DNA from: Paenibacillus tengchongensis
GTDB taxonomy: Bacteria > Bacillota > Bacilli > Paenibacillales > Paenibacillaceae
Reading direction: 5' to 3'
Assembly: GCF_008973665.1 (NCBI RefSeq)
Contig: NZ_WACP01000006.1
Span: forward strand, 1 to 64,000
DNA length: 64,000 bases
The notes under the pieces are model-generated. The model searched no databases, had not been told where the DNA came from, and worked only from the letters and a program-made list of their open reading frames with translations. A program made the position numbers and the translations under genes. Shown here piece by piece: positions 1 to 7,780 of the stretch. Numbering within the stretch: position 1 is the stretch's first letter; each line of letters begins with the position of its first letter.

Positions 1-174
1 AAACGAAAAGAAACGATTGAGCGAAGCTTCGCGGATGCTAAAGAGCTCCATGGGTTTCGCTATTGCCGGTTGCGCGGACTGCCGAACGTCAGGGAACAAG
101 CACTGATGACGGCAGCCGTGCAGAACATGAAGAAGATGGCGATCCACCTGGATCGCCAGGAAAAACGGGGATAA
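1..174 (+). CDS. IS1182-family transposase, C-terminal fragment
   Basis: The open frame enters from the window edge and stops at 172-174, giving the last 57 residues of a DDE transposase. The [12 protein letters not shown] motif followed by a basic RLRG segment and an NMKKMA helix is typical of the C-terminal part of IS1182-type (DDE_Tnp_1_6) transposases; the Glu of ERSF is probably the last catalytic acid. The upstream portion lies outside the window, so it is unknown whether the element is intact. No terminal inverted repeat could be assigned, because the left end is not visible. Confidence 0.8.
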   Translation, partial: KRKETIERSFADAKELHGFRYCRLRGLPNVREQALMTAAVQNMKKMAIHLDRQEKRG

Positions 175-218
175 CCCCCTCGTTTTCCAGCTCGTAGGCC
201 AACTTTGGAACACAAAAG

Positions 219-290
219 AAACCCAGGGTCTTTGAATGACCTGGGTTTCTCGACAATCTGAGAGCCTGGTTATCCAGGCTCTTTTATTTT
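219..290 (+). terminator. two tandem hairpins after the transposase; second is a rho-independent terminator
   Basis: An imperfect inverted repeat around AACCCAGGGTC / GACCTGGGTT (about 221-248) is followed by a perfect 9-bp stem AGAGCCTGG / CCAGGCTCT (261-269 and 274-282) and a T-rich tail. The second hairpin would stop transcription leaving the transposase before the next promoter. The right end of the insertion sequence may lie among these repeats. Confidence 0.7.
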
Positions 291-339
291 GCAGCGGAAT
301 CCGTATATGGCGTATATCGGTTGGGTTTATTCTTCCTGC

Positions 340-368
340 TTGAATTCAGAACATCCGTTCTATATAAT
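340..368 (+). promoter_or_regulatory. sigma-A promoter of the YcaQ-like gene
   Basis: TTGAAT (340-345) and TATAAT (363-368) are separated by 17 bp. The -10 box lies about 35 bp before the ATG of the downstream gene, which has a GGAG ribosome binding site at 390-393. Confidence 0.75.
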
Positions 369-402
369 GGAATAATCATACATAAGAACGGAGTGGCTTG
401 TT

Positions 403-1665
403 ATGCCCAGTTATGAGATCGATAAACAGCAGGCCAGGCAATTTCTGCTGCGCCATCAGCGGCTGCTGCCCGGCAGCCTGCCGGCAGGCAAGGAAGGCAT
501 CCGGCAATATGTCCGCCATGTCGGCTGTATCCAGTATGATCCGCTGAACATCGCCGGACATAATCATGAGCTTGTGCTTCAGGCGCGGGTATCCGGTTTT
601 CTCCCGGAGATGGCCTACGAGCTGCTGTACCAGGACCGGGATCTGATCGACGGCTGGGATAAGAACATGTCGATTTATAGCACGGAGGATTGGCCATACT
701 TCCGGCGTTACAGAGACAGAGCTTACCGGAGATACGGGGGTAACGAACTGTTGTTGGCAACGGCGGAGCAAGTCCGCCGGGAATTGAGGCTGCGCGGTCC
801 GCTCTCCTCGCTGGACCTGGAAGGTAAGGAGAAGATGGACTGGGCCTGGGCACCGGCCCGGGTATCGCGGGCAGCCATGGAGAGCATGTATTTCTGGGGT
901 GAGCTGGCCGTGCATCACCGTGTCAATACACGCCGTTACTATGACTTCAGCGCGAAGCTGCTACCGGAGAGCATCATCCAGGCTGCAGACCCCATCCCGA
1001 CCGAAGTGGAGTATCAGGACTGGTATGTGCTGCGGCGTATCGGCAGTATCGGCCTGTTATGGAACAAATCCGGCGACGGATGGCTGGGCATTGCCGATCT
1101 GAAGAGCAAGGAGCGTACGGCGGCCATTCTGCGGCTGCTGCAGCGTGATCTTGTACGTGAGGTCCGTGTGGAAGGTCTTAAGCAGCCGCTTTATATCCGC
1201 ACCGAGGATGCAGCGGAACTGGAAGCCGTCATGGGGGCGCAAGCGGATACTGCGTCTGAGTCCGGCTGTGCCGCCGTGCTGGCTCCGCTGGATAATCTGC
1301 TGTGGGAGCGGGAACTGGTCGCTCAATTGTTCGGCTTCACGTACCGCTGGGAGGTATACAAGCCTGCCGCCGAACGCGAATACGGGTATTATGTCCTGCC
1401 GCTGCTGTATGGCGACAGGTTCGTGGCCAGACTGGAGCCGGTCATGAACAAGAAGAGCGGCATCTTGACCATCGCCGGCTGGTGGTGGGAGCCGAACGAA
1501 GCGCTGGATGACGGCATGGCGCCTCTGCTCAGCGCAGCCCTGCAATCGCTCGCCCGCTGCACCAGAGCCACAGCAGTCGTCTTCGCACCCGGGATTGTCA
1601 GGCAGAACAAGCTTGGCAAACTAGACAAAGCCCTGAAGCAGGGACCGGCTGGGGCTCCTCAATAG
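403..1665 (+). CDS. YcaQ/AlkX-like DNA glycosylase, winged-helix (HTH_42) family
   Basis: A 420-aa protein of the HTH_42 superfamily, which includes E. coli YcaQ (AlkX) and Streptomyces AlkZ. These monofunctional glycosylases unhook interstrand crosslinks and remove bulky N7-alkylguanines. The catalytic Q-hydrophobic-D signature of the YcaQ branch is visible as Q44-Y45-D46 inside IQYDPLNI, near the N-terminus where the family carries it. The length matches YcaQ (about 410 aa). The ATG follows a GGAG site and has its own sigma-A promoter, and the gene ends at a strong terminator, so it is monocistronic. Substrate range cannot be read from sequence; family assignment is firm. Confidence 0.85.
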   Translation: MPSYEIDKQQARQFLLRHQRLLPGSLPAGKEGIRQYVRHVGCIQYDPLNIAGHNHELVLQARVSGFLPEMAYELLYQDRDLIDGWDKNMSIYSTEDWPYFRRYRDRAYRRYGGNELLLATAEQVRRELRLRGPLSSLDLEGKEKMDWAWAPARVSRAAMESMYFWGELAVHHRVNTRRYYDFSAKLLPESIIQAADPIPTEVEYQDWYVLRRIGSIGLLWNKSGDGWLGIADLKSKERTAAILRLLQRDLVREVRVEGLKQPLYIRTEDAAELEAVMGAQADTASESGCAAVLAPLDNLLWERELVAQLFGFTYRWEVYKPAAEREYGYYVLPLLYGDRFVARLEPVMNKKSGILTIAGWWWEPNEALDDGMAPLLSAALQSLARCTRATAVVFAPGIVRQNKLGKLDKALKQGPAGAPQ

Positions 1666-1666
1666 A

Positions 1667-1705
1667 ACAACGCCCGCAGCGGATGAGTTCTGCGGGCGTT
1701 GTTTC
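1667..1705. terminator. bidirectional terminator
   Basis: ACAACGCCCGCA (1667-1678) pairs with TGCGGGCGTTGT (1691-1702), a 12-bp perfect stem ending in TTTC. It closes the glycosylase gene (+) and may also serve the convergent gene ending at 1750. Confidence 0.85.
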
Positions 1706-1749
1706 TTGTGGTAGTGTGGATTTACGTTGATGTGCCAGCTTACGGCTTC

Positions 1750-2217
1750 CTACTTCATGATGGACTCTTCTTCAATGCCCAGCTTGATATACATATCTGT
1801 GCTATAGCTTTGAAGTTTGACTTCCAGCCTTCTCGCTTTATTCTTGAAACGCTTAAGCTCGCGGATCATCTGGGCCCTGCCCGCCGGAGTGAATGTCTGC
1901 TGGATGCGCTCCTTGAAATAATCGTGGACGATATGATTGCGCTGCTTCCAGACCGACTGCAGCTGACGCGTCTCCTCCTCCGAGAACGGAAAATGATGCT
2001 GGATTTCTTTGATGAGCTGGCCGAGTGAATTACTGAGCTTTCGCTGGTATAATTCGGCCAGATCCGCTTCAGACAATGTCTGTCCCTGCGACAGCTTGCT
2101 AAGCAGCAGCAGATTGGTCAATTGTTGTTCCAGCGCCTGACAGTAGTACACCGCGAGGCCGAAATAAGCAAACAGCTCTTTGGATTGCTCACTCTCAGGT
2201 ATTTGTGTATCCTTCAT
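1750..2217 (-). CDS. small all-helical protein with HEPN-like RNHIVH motif
   Basis: A 155-aa, probably all-alpha protein. The open frame extends upstream to 2352, but the GGGGGAGGAAGG site directly before ATG 2217 picks MKDTQIPES as the start. Residues 93-98 read R-N-H-I-V-H, matching the R-[NDH]-x3-x-H type motif of HEPN-domain ribonucleases. Around it are amphipathic helices, including a YYCQALEQQL helix (24-33) and a very basic C-terminal helix (about 118-134). I do not recognise a named family. There is no adjacent MNT nucleotidyltransferase or obvious antitoxin, so a toxin role is not supported; the HEPN relation is an inference from one motif and fold type. Confidence 0.55.
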   Translation of the reverse strand: MKDTQIPESEQSKELFAYFGLAVYYCQALEQQLTNLLLLSKLSQGQTLSEADLAELYQRKLSNSLGQLIKEIQHHFPFSEEETRQLQSVWKQRNHIVHDYFKERIQQTFTPAGRAQMIRELKRFKNKARRLEVKLQSYSTDMYIKLGIEEESIMK

Positions 2218-2392
2218 CCTTCCTCCCCCTTTAAGATCCGCTCTCCTCTTCAGTTCCAGGAGAACGGCTCCTGCTCTATGTATATAAAGTTCATCCGGAG
2301 TCATCCAGAGGTGCTGGCTTCCTGAGCGTGACACAGAAACATTGTTCTCCATGTATTTCGCCGGCCGGCAGGCTATCTCCTCTTCCCGTCAA

Positions 2393-2441
2393 CATAAAAA
2401 AACCAGAACCCAGCAGATTACACTACTGCATGGCTCTGGTT
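2393..2441 (-). terminator. terminator of the Csp gene
   Basis: On the minus strand an imperfect stem built from AACCAGAGCC and GGGTTCTGGTT (2401-2441) is followed by a run of seven or more T (2394-2400). It lies just downstream of the copper-storage gene. Confidence 0.75.
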
Positions 2442-2479
2442 ATTTATCATTGCTGCGGAGGTTTCCGCCAATGAGTTTC

Positions 2480-2827
2480 TTAAGCGTACACCTCTACCGC
2501 ACCGCTGATCAGACGGCAGGCCATAGCGGCATTGCGGCAGGCTTCAATGCATTCATGACAGTGCGTAAGCTCATGACGGGCGCTCTCTTCCGCACAGCGT
2601 TCGCAAATTTCGGCGCAGAGGCGCAGAATTTCCACCACAAACGGGCTTTGCCGGGTCATTGCCTGGACGGCGAAAGAACAGATATCCGCACATTCACGGT
2701 CCAGCCGGATACTCTCGCGCAGCGCGGCCAGGTCATATTCTTTCAGGCTGGAGACATAGCTGTAGTTACAGGCGTTCATACATCTGATGCAAGCGTCAAT
2801 GCATTCCTGGTAATGAATTCGGGTCAT
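2480..2827 (-). CDS. four-helix-bundle copper-storage protein (Csp, DUF326)
   Basis: A 115-aa protein with 13 cysteines (9, 13, 16, 20, 46, 50, 71, 75, 78, 90, 93, 97, 104), spaced three to four residues apart along four predicted helices. This is the hallmark of Csp proteins, whose bundle core is lined with Cys thiolates that bind many Cu(I) ions. No signal peptide is present, so it resembles the cytosolic Csp3 type. An AGGAGG site precedes ATG 2827. It lies 97 nt downstream of the CobW-type gene on the same strand and may be cotranscribed or use its own promoter near the palindrome at 2854-2868. Role by family: buffering cytosolic copper. Confidence 0.85.
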   Translation of the reverse strand: MTRIHYQECIDACIRCMNACNYSYVSSLKEYDLAALRESIRLDRECADICSFAVQAMTRQSPFVVEILRLCAEICERCAEESARHELTHCHECIEACRNAAMACRLISGAVEVYA

Positions 2828-2853
2828 AAGCCTTTATCCTCCTGCAATTTATG

Positions 2854-2868
2854 ATAGGTTATGCCTAT
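2854..2868. promoter_or_regulatory. palindrome upstream of csp, possible metal-responsive operator
   Basis: ATAGG-N5-CCTAT lies about 27-41 bp upstream of the Csp start codon, where an operator over a core promoter would be. It resembles in style the short GC-flanked palindromes of copper regulators such as CsoR, but does not match their consensus closely. Operator function is an inference. Confidence 0.3.
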
Positions 2869-2924
2869 GTATTAACCTGCCTGCCTGAAAACGAACCATT
2901 GCCCTCACCGCACCCGGCTTAAGT

Positions 2925-3950
2925 CTAAAGGCTGCGTTTAATCCGGGACGGACGCGCGATCAGCCGTTTCTCCAGCTCAAGCAGCCGGCGGCGCAGCTCT
3001 GAAGAGGAGAAGTGCTCGCCAATAAATACGGCTACATCCGGCACATCGCCCTGAGGGGTGATTTTCATAAAATCAGCTTCCCGGTAGGCATACTGAAACA
3101 GAAAACGGCTCGGCGTATCGCTAAAGGTCACGATCCCCTTGGCCCGGTATACGTCGCGCGGCAGCTCTTTGACAAACTGTTCAAATTCCTCGCTGTTGAC
3201 CGCCTGACGGAAGTAATGCGTATAAGCCATAACGTGGTCGTGAGATTGATGTAGCTGCTCCCCCGCCTTCTGCCCTCCGGCGGAATCCGCCATATCTTCA
3301 GTCTGTTTCTCCGCAGTAAATTCGCTGTGCGCTCCGCCGATTTTGGCCAGCAACTCTTCTACTGGAAGATCGCAGCGGACCGCGGGCAAAATTTCGGCAT
3401 AAGCATTCCATTTGCGCACAATCTCCGTAATCTCGGAAGCTTCCGCAGCCGTTACCCGGTCGGTTTTATTCAGAATCAACAGGGAAGCGCAGCGGATCTG
3501 CTCCTGCATCAGCCGGTAAGTGGCGCCTTGCTGCTCGCGGTACAATTCCAGTAAATGAGCGGCATCAACGACGGTAAGAAGCCCTTTCAGCTCCACCCGC
3601 TGGTACAGGGAAATTTCCGTGACCGCATCGACGATTTCCAGCGGGTTGGCGGCGCCGGTCGCTTCAATCACGACGACATCGGGTGATTCCTTCTTAATCA
3701 GGGTAGCCAGCTCTGTGCTAAGATCTCCGCGGATCGAACAGCAAATGCAGCCGCCGAGCAGTTCGGCCATCGGCACCGTCTGCTCCACGATTAATCCGTC
3801 CAGGTTCACTTCTCCCAGCTCATTCATCACTACAGCAGGCTGCAGCCCATTGTCCTGCCAATGGTCCAGCAGACGCTTCAGCAGCGTCGTTTTGCCGCTC
3901 CCCAGAAACCCCGATAATATGTAAACCGGTACAGCCTGTTCCATCTTCAT
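2925..3950 (-). CDS. CobW/ZNG1-family GTP-dependent metallochaperone
   Basis: A 341-aa G3E GTPase. Walker A GFLGSGKTT lies at 14-22, the metal-binding CxCC motif at C68/C70/C71 (GGCICCS), and an NKTD base-specificity motif in the middle of the protein. A His-containing linker (HQSHDH) precedes the C-terminal CobW_C domain. Family members use GTP hydrolysis to hand zinc or another metal to client proteins. The start at 3950 follows AAGGGGAGAG. The downstream neighbour is a copper-storage protein, so the cargo may not be zinc; no zur box was recognised upstream. Confidence 0.88.
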   Translation of the reverse strand: MKMEQAVPVYILSGFLGSGKTTLLKRLLDHWQDNGLQPAVVMNELGEVNLDGLIVEQTVPMAELLGGCICCSIRGDLSTELATLIKKESPDVVVIEATGAANPLEIVDAVTEISLYQRVELKGLLTVVDAAHLLELYREQQGATYRLMQEQIRCASLLILNKTDRVTAAEASEITEIVRKWNAYAEILPAVRCDLPVEELLAKIGGAHSEFTAEKQTEDMADSAGGQKAGEQLHQSHDHVMAYTHYFRQAVNSEEFEQFVKELPRDVYRAKGIVTFSDTPSRFLFQYAYREADFMKITPQGDVPDVAVFIGEHFSSSELRRRLLELEKRLIARPSRIKRSL

Positions 3951-4143
3951 CTCTCCCCTTGCACTTTCGGTATGGTAGCGAGTGTACTACAAGTCGGAAC
4001 TGCATGCAAGGCGTCACGGGCAGGGCGCTCAAAAGCCGGCGTATTCTTCGGGTGCTTGTCTTTGCTTCAGTCATCCCCTATGATGGAAAGAATGATTGTA
4101 TCGCTTGAGGAACATTACCTATTCGAAAAAGGAGCTGGTCCGC

Positions 4144-4659
4144 ATGTCCTCCACCGATGAACACCGGCGCGAAGCGCCGAAGACTGTAACTTGTCATATT
4201 ATTACCGTATCCGACACGCGCACCATGGAGACCGATTCCGGCGGCGCCCTGCTGCAAAGCCTGCTTGAAGAAGCAGGCTATATCGTACAGGGGCGGTCCA
4301 TCGTCAAAGACGATTATGAAGAGATCCGCGAGCTGGTCTACAAGTGCTCTGTTCATTCCGGCATCGAAGCCGTTCTGCTGACGGGCGGGACCGGCATTTC
4401 ACCGCGGGATACCACGTATGAAGCGGTAGCCTCCCTGCTGGATAAGGTGCTGCCCGGCTTCGGAGAAATTTTCCGGCTGCTCAGCTTTACCGAGGATATC
4501 GGCTCCGCCGCAATTCTTAGCCGGGCCATTGCCGGCACCATCGGCAGCACGGCGGTCTTCTCCATGCCCGGCTCGACCGGCGCAATCAAGCTGGCGATGG
4601 AGCGGCTGATCATTCCCGAGCTTAGGCATGTTATGCGTGAAATCTACAAGCGGGAGTAG
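4144..4659 (+). CDS. moaB: MoaB/Mog-type molybdopterin adenylyltransferase
   Basis: A 171-aa MoCF-domain protein. ATG 4144 is preceded by AAAAAGGAG at good spacing, so it is preferred over the upstream ATG at 4096. The LLTGGTGISPRD motif in the middle is the molybdopterin-binding signature of the MoaB/Mog family, and the C-terminal half has the expected SMPGSTGA loop. Family members adenylylate molybdopterin during molybdenum-cofactor synthesis. No other moa/mob genes are adjacent, so it stands alone here between terminator-bounded units. Confidence 0.88.
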   Translation: MSSTDEHRREAPKTVTCHIITVSDTRTMETDSGGALLQSLLEEAGYIVQGRSIVKDDYEEIRELVYKCSVHSGIEAVLLTGGTGISPRDTTYEAVASLLDKVLPGFGEIFRLLSFTEDIGSAAILSRAIAGTIGSTAVFSMPGSTGAIKLAMERLIIPELRHVMREIYKRE

Positions 4660-4696
4660 CGGCGGCTAGACTGCTGTTCATTCTTCCTCGACAAGT

Positions 4697-4734
4697 AAAC
4701 CGCCCCAATCAATATATGATCGGGGCGGTTTCTC
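4697..4734. terminator. bidirectional terminator between moaB and the DUF1349 gene
   Basis: AAACCGCCCC (4697-4706) pairs with GGGGCGGTTT (4722-4731), with further pairing of ATC/GAT inside the loop, followed by TCTCTT. It serves the two convergent genes. Confidence 0.85.
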
Positions 4735-4752
4735 TTCGAAAGTTCAGAATCA

Positions 4753-5352
4753 TCAAGTTTCCGGCGGATCCTCATGCAAATCGGTATCCGGAGCGGTAAA
4801 GACCCAGCGGGTAAAGGTGACCTCAAGTCCGGAACGGGTCGGCGCACAGACCATCGGTCCCGCCTGCCAACCGGTACTTGGCTGCAGACACGCCACTCTG
4901 ATCGTCCGCCACCCTTCACCTTCCGCTCTCGCCCGGATTATTACGGCATCCTTCATCCGCGACGCGCGCAGGGTAATCTCTTTCCCAGCCCACTCCGGGA
5001 CGGGCGAAAGCGACCAGTCCGAGTAACCGTCTGTGACAACCGCACCTAGATGCGGCACTCCGTCATTGATTTCAATTCCGGCCTTGATCCAGACTGTACC
5101 GCTGTGCCACAGCATGATTCCGGCCTGATCGTAGAGGCCGCTGAAGCCCCGAGTAGAGAAGCTGACCTCAGCGGCCGCTTCCTCTTCCCAGGGGACAAGC
5201 AGCGCATGTCCGTCACCGTGCCGGAAGCCGTACAAAGTGGTCTGCCAATAATCGCTGCCTTGCACGGCTTCCACCGCAAAGCCCTCTGCAACTTCACGGC
5301 AGGACACCGGCTCGTTAGTCCAATTGCCGCTTTGCCAATCCACAATTTTCAT
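4753..5352 (-). CDS. DUF1349 (concanavalin-like) domain protein
   Basis: A 199-aa cytosolic protein (no signal peptide) matching the DUF1349 beta-sandwich family, concanavalin A-like lectin/glucanase fold. Typical elements are GLYDQAGIMLWHSGTVWIKAG in the middle and conserved WA/SP segments near the C-terminus. Biochemical function of the family is unknown, although members often sit beside carbohydrate genes. The ATG directly abuts the stop codon (TAGATG) of the upstream MFS transporter, so the two are translationally coupled in one operon with the ROK regulator. Confidence 0.8.
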   Translation of the reverse strand: MKIVDWQSGNWTNEPVSCREVAEGFAVEAVQGSDYWQTTLYGFRHGDGHALLVPWEEEAAAEVSFSTRGFSGLYDQAGIMLWHSGTVWIKAGIEINDGVPHLGAVVTDGYSDWSLSPVPEWAGKEITLRASRMKDAVIIRARAEGEGWRTIRVACLQPSTGWQAGPMVCAPTRSGLEVTFTRWVFTAPDTDLHEDPPET

Positions 5353-6558
5353 CTATACGGCCTCCTTCTGATTTCGTTTATTTATCAGCTGATTAATCTT
5401 CTCCGAGCTGAGCAGCATAATTACCGTAAATCCGAGCATGGCCAGCGGCAGAATCATGAATGTGGTTCGCCCGGCAATCCACCCGAGCAGCGGCGGCAGA
5501 ATGGCCCCGCCGGTATAGGCAAACGCCATTTGGTAACCGATAATTTTCTGCGAGTTCTCTTTGCCGAACCGGGCCGGCGTTTCATGCAGCAGACTCGGGA
5601 AGATCGGCGCGAGGCCGAGACCGATCAGAATAAACCCGATCAGCGAGAATACCGCCGGCAGCGGCAGGGCCAGGACCAGCGCACCGGCGAGGGTGACCAG
5701 TAGCCCGATGCGGATCAAGGCCCGGTTGGATAATTTAAACGTAATGAACCCGGCCACAAACCGGCCTGCTGTAATGCCTCCATAATATAAAGATACCCAG
5801 CCCGCCGCAGTTGCAGCAGACAGACCCTTCGCATTGACCAGAAAGCTGCTGCCCCAGAGGCCAAGCGTCGCTTCCACGCCGCTGTAGAACATGAAGGTAA
5901 CCAGCGCCAGCTTGACGCCCTTCAGCCTGAGTATCCCCCCGGCCGGAGGCTCCGCACGCGGCTCGGCCGCCGCTCCGCCTCCTTCGCTTGCCGCTTGGAC
6001 CCCGCCTGCTTCCGCACGCTTCCACAGCGGCAGTGTAAAGAACAGCAGGACCACCAGCCCGAACTGGATCAGACTGACCGTCAGGAAGGCGCTCCGCCAC
6101 GATTCACCAGACGAGATATAACCCGACATGATAACAGGTCCCAGCATGGCCCCGATGCCCCAGAAGCAGTGCAGCCAGCTCATGTGATGGGCTTTATAAT
6201 GGGTCGACACATAGTTATTCAGCCCAACGTCGATCGAGCCGCCGCCCAGACCCAGCGGAAGCGCCAGCACCGCCAGCCACCAGATCGAGGGGGAGTACGC
6301 ATAACCGAGCAGCGCCAATGCCGTTACAGCCACGCTGACAAAGGTAACCGGCCCGGTGCCGAACCGCTTCAGCACCCGGTCGCTGAGCAAGCTGGAAATA
6401 ATGGTGCCGCTGATGACAATGACCGAGAGCACCCCGGCCCGATCGACCGGCGCACCGAAATCAAGACGCATCACCGGCCAGGCTGAGCCGAGCATGGAGT
6501 CGGGCAATCCGAGACTGATAAAAGCTAAATAAATGATAATCAGAAAAAAAGTTGCCAC
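5353..6558 (-). CDS. MFS transporter, FHS-like sugar permease type
   Basis: A 401-aa membrane protein with about 12 hydrophobic segments split by a charged, Ala/Glu-rich cytoplasmic loop (about residues 182-205). The first helix ends GLPDSMLGSAWP and the second begins GAPVDRAGVLS, resembling fucose-permease-like (FHS) members of the major facilitator superfamily. It follows the ROK gene by 11 nt and runs straight into the DUF1349 gene. Because ROK regulators usually sense sugars or glycosides, a carbohydrate substrate is plausible but not shown. Confidence 0.8.
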   Translation of the reverse strand: MATFFLIIIYLAFISLGLPDSMLGSAWPVMRLDFGAPVDRAGVLSVIVISGTIISSLLSDRVLKRFGTGPVTFVSVAVTALALLGYAYSPSIWWLAVLALPLGLGGGSIDVGLNNYVSTHYKAHHMSWLHCFWGIGAMLGPVIMSGYISSGESWRSAFLTVSLIQFGLVVLLFFTLPLWKRAEAGGVQAASEGGGAAAEPRAEPPAGGILRLKGVKLALVTFMFYSGVEATLGLWGSSFLVNAKGLSAATAAGWVSLYYGGITAGRFVAGFITFKLSNRALIRIGLLVTLAGALVLALPLPAVFSLIGFILIGLGLAPIFPSLLHETPARFGKENSQKIIGYQMAFAYTGGAILPPLLGWIAGRTTFMILPLAMLGFTVIMLLSSEKINQLINKRNQKEAV

Positions 6559-6569
6559 TTCAAAACCAC

Positions 6570-7604
6570 CTAAGCTTTAGATTTAGTTAATTGCACATGG
6601 GGCTCCAGTGTATGCAAAGTCTGGACAATCATGCCCTGGACATAATCCGCGGCAAAATCCTGTACCAGCAGCAGTTGCGGCACCATTGCTGGCGGCAGCA
6701 ACGCGGAACAGATGGCCTTTACTTCGTCCAGCATTCCCGGCGTGATGAAGCTGCCGTTCAGCACCACTTCATCGGGATTCAGAACACCGCTGAGCGCGAT
6801 TACCAGCTTCGCGACCGCTTCGGTCAGCCCGGCAGGAGAAGCGTAAAGCTCAGGCCCCCAGGCGGCGCCAAGCGGAATACCGGCAATTTCACCGGCGAAG
6901 CCGCGCGGGCCCCGGTACAGCCTGCCGCCCAGAACAATTCCCGCTCCCGGCGGAAAGCGGTCCGGAAAGTACAAATAGACGACGGCCGCCTCTGCCGGCT
7001 TGTTCATTCTGCGGCAATAACCGGTTACGGCCGCATTGACATCGTTCTCAATGATTACCGGCAGGTGATACCGCGCCCGGAAATGCCCGGTTACCGCCAC
7101 ATCCCGCAGGGATTCATAGTCGGATACCGCCATTTTACCCTCGCTTTCGGTACCGGGCAGTCCGATACCCAGCGCAGCGACGGCGGGAAACTGCATAAGC
7201 AGCTCATCGATAACCGCTTCAAAAGCCGGCAGATTGATTTCCGCCACCACCGTATCGGTCTTAGTCAGGCTGCGCCCGGTAAGCGAAACGACATTGCTGT
7301 GAATATAGCGTTTCCCCGCCCGCTCTAGCGGGAACAGCACCAGCGCAAGCCGGTGCTCATCGTTGTACGCGTACTGCTGCGCCGGCCTGCCGCCCATTGA
7401 GGATACTAACCCGGTCTCCAGCACCTCCCGTTCCTGAAGCAGGTGCTGGAGCACGGTACCTACTGTAACAATGCTGAGCCCCGTGCTTTCGGCAATCTGC
7501 CGTTTGGTTGCCTGCCCCTGCTCCTTCAGGCACCGCCTAACCAGATTCATATTGACCTCCCTGATGACCAGGGCATTACCGCCGATATTCTCCACTTCCT
7601 TCAC
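6570..7604 (-). CDS. ROK-family transcriptional regulator lacking the zinc motif
   Basis: A 344-aa protein. An N-terminal winged helix (about 12-62, with TKRQIAESTGLSIVTVGTVL) is followed by a ROK/actin-like ATPase fold (IGLPGTESEGK, IENDVNAAVTGY). The usual ROK zinc cluster (GHxxxxxxxCxCGxxGC) is absent: the corresponding stretch after FAGEIAG has no His or Cys. It is therefore a divergent sensor, probably binding a sugar ligand without kinase activity. It heads an operon with the MFS and DUF1349 genes, presumably controlling them. The start is a GTG at 7604 with only a weak site; a second GTG at 7595 is possible. Confidence 0.82.
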   Translation of the reverse strand: MKEVENIGGNALVIREVNMNLVRRCLKEQGQATKRQIAESTGLSIVTVGTVLQHLLQEREVLETGLVSSMGGRPAQQYAYNDEHRLALVLFPLERAGKRYIHSNVVSLTGRSLTKTDTVVAEINLPAFEAVIDELLMQFPAVAALGIGLPGTESEGKMAVSDYESLRDVAVTGHFRARYHLPVIIENDVNAAVTGYCRRMNKPAEAAVVYLYFPDRFPPGAGIVLGGRLYRGPRGFAGEIAGIPLGAAWGPELYASPAGLTEAVAKLVIALSGVLNPDEVVLNGSFITPGMLDEVKAICSALLPPAMVPQLLLVQDFAADYVQGMIVQTLHTLEPHVQLTKSKA

Positions 7605-7620
7605 CTCTATTCTATAATAC

Positions 7621-7642
7621 TTTATTAAAGTGTTTTATTAAA
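7621..7642. promoter_or_regulatory. direct repeat TTTATTAAA, candidate ROK operator
   Basis: Two exact TTTATTAAA copies (7621-7629 and 7634-7642) are separated by GTGT, 17 bp upstream of the ROK start codon. A 13-bp period places them nearly on one helical face. Autoregulatory operators of ROK repressors are AT-rich repeats in this position; assignment is an inference. Confidence 0.4.
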
Positions 7643-7717
7643 TATTTTTTTCCTGAGTATAGCTCTTTTAGCGGCATAATTATGCTCAGATTCTTAGAAC
7701 ACGGACATAAAGCAAAC

Positions 7718-7741
7718 AACCCGGCAGCCACCTGCCGGGTT
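7718..7741 (-). terminator. terminator of the oxidoreductase operon
   Basis: AACCCGGCAG (7718-7727) pairs with CTGCCGGGTT (7732-7741) around a 4-nt loop. The minus-strand continuation GTTTGCTTT is T-rich, 40 bp past the alpha-beta gene. Confidence 0.75.
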
Positions 7742-7780
7742 GAAGATGAATTAGAGATTAGTTCGTCGGGCGATACTGTC

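Noticed and set aside
1750..4659. Toxin-antitoxin or defence island in the left part of the window
   Set aside because: Only the single HEPN-like motif supports it; neighbours are metal and molybdenum-cofactor genes, with no antitoxin, nuclease or NTase.
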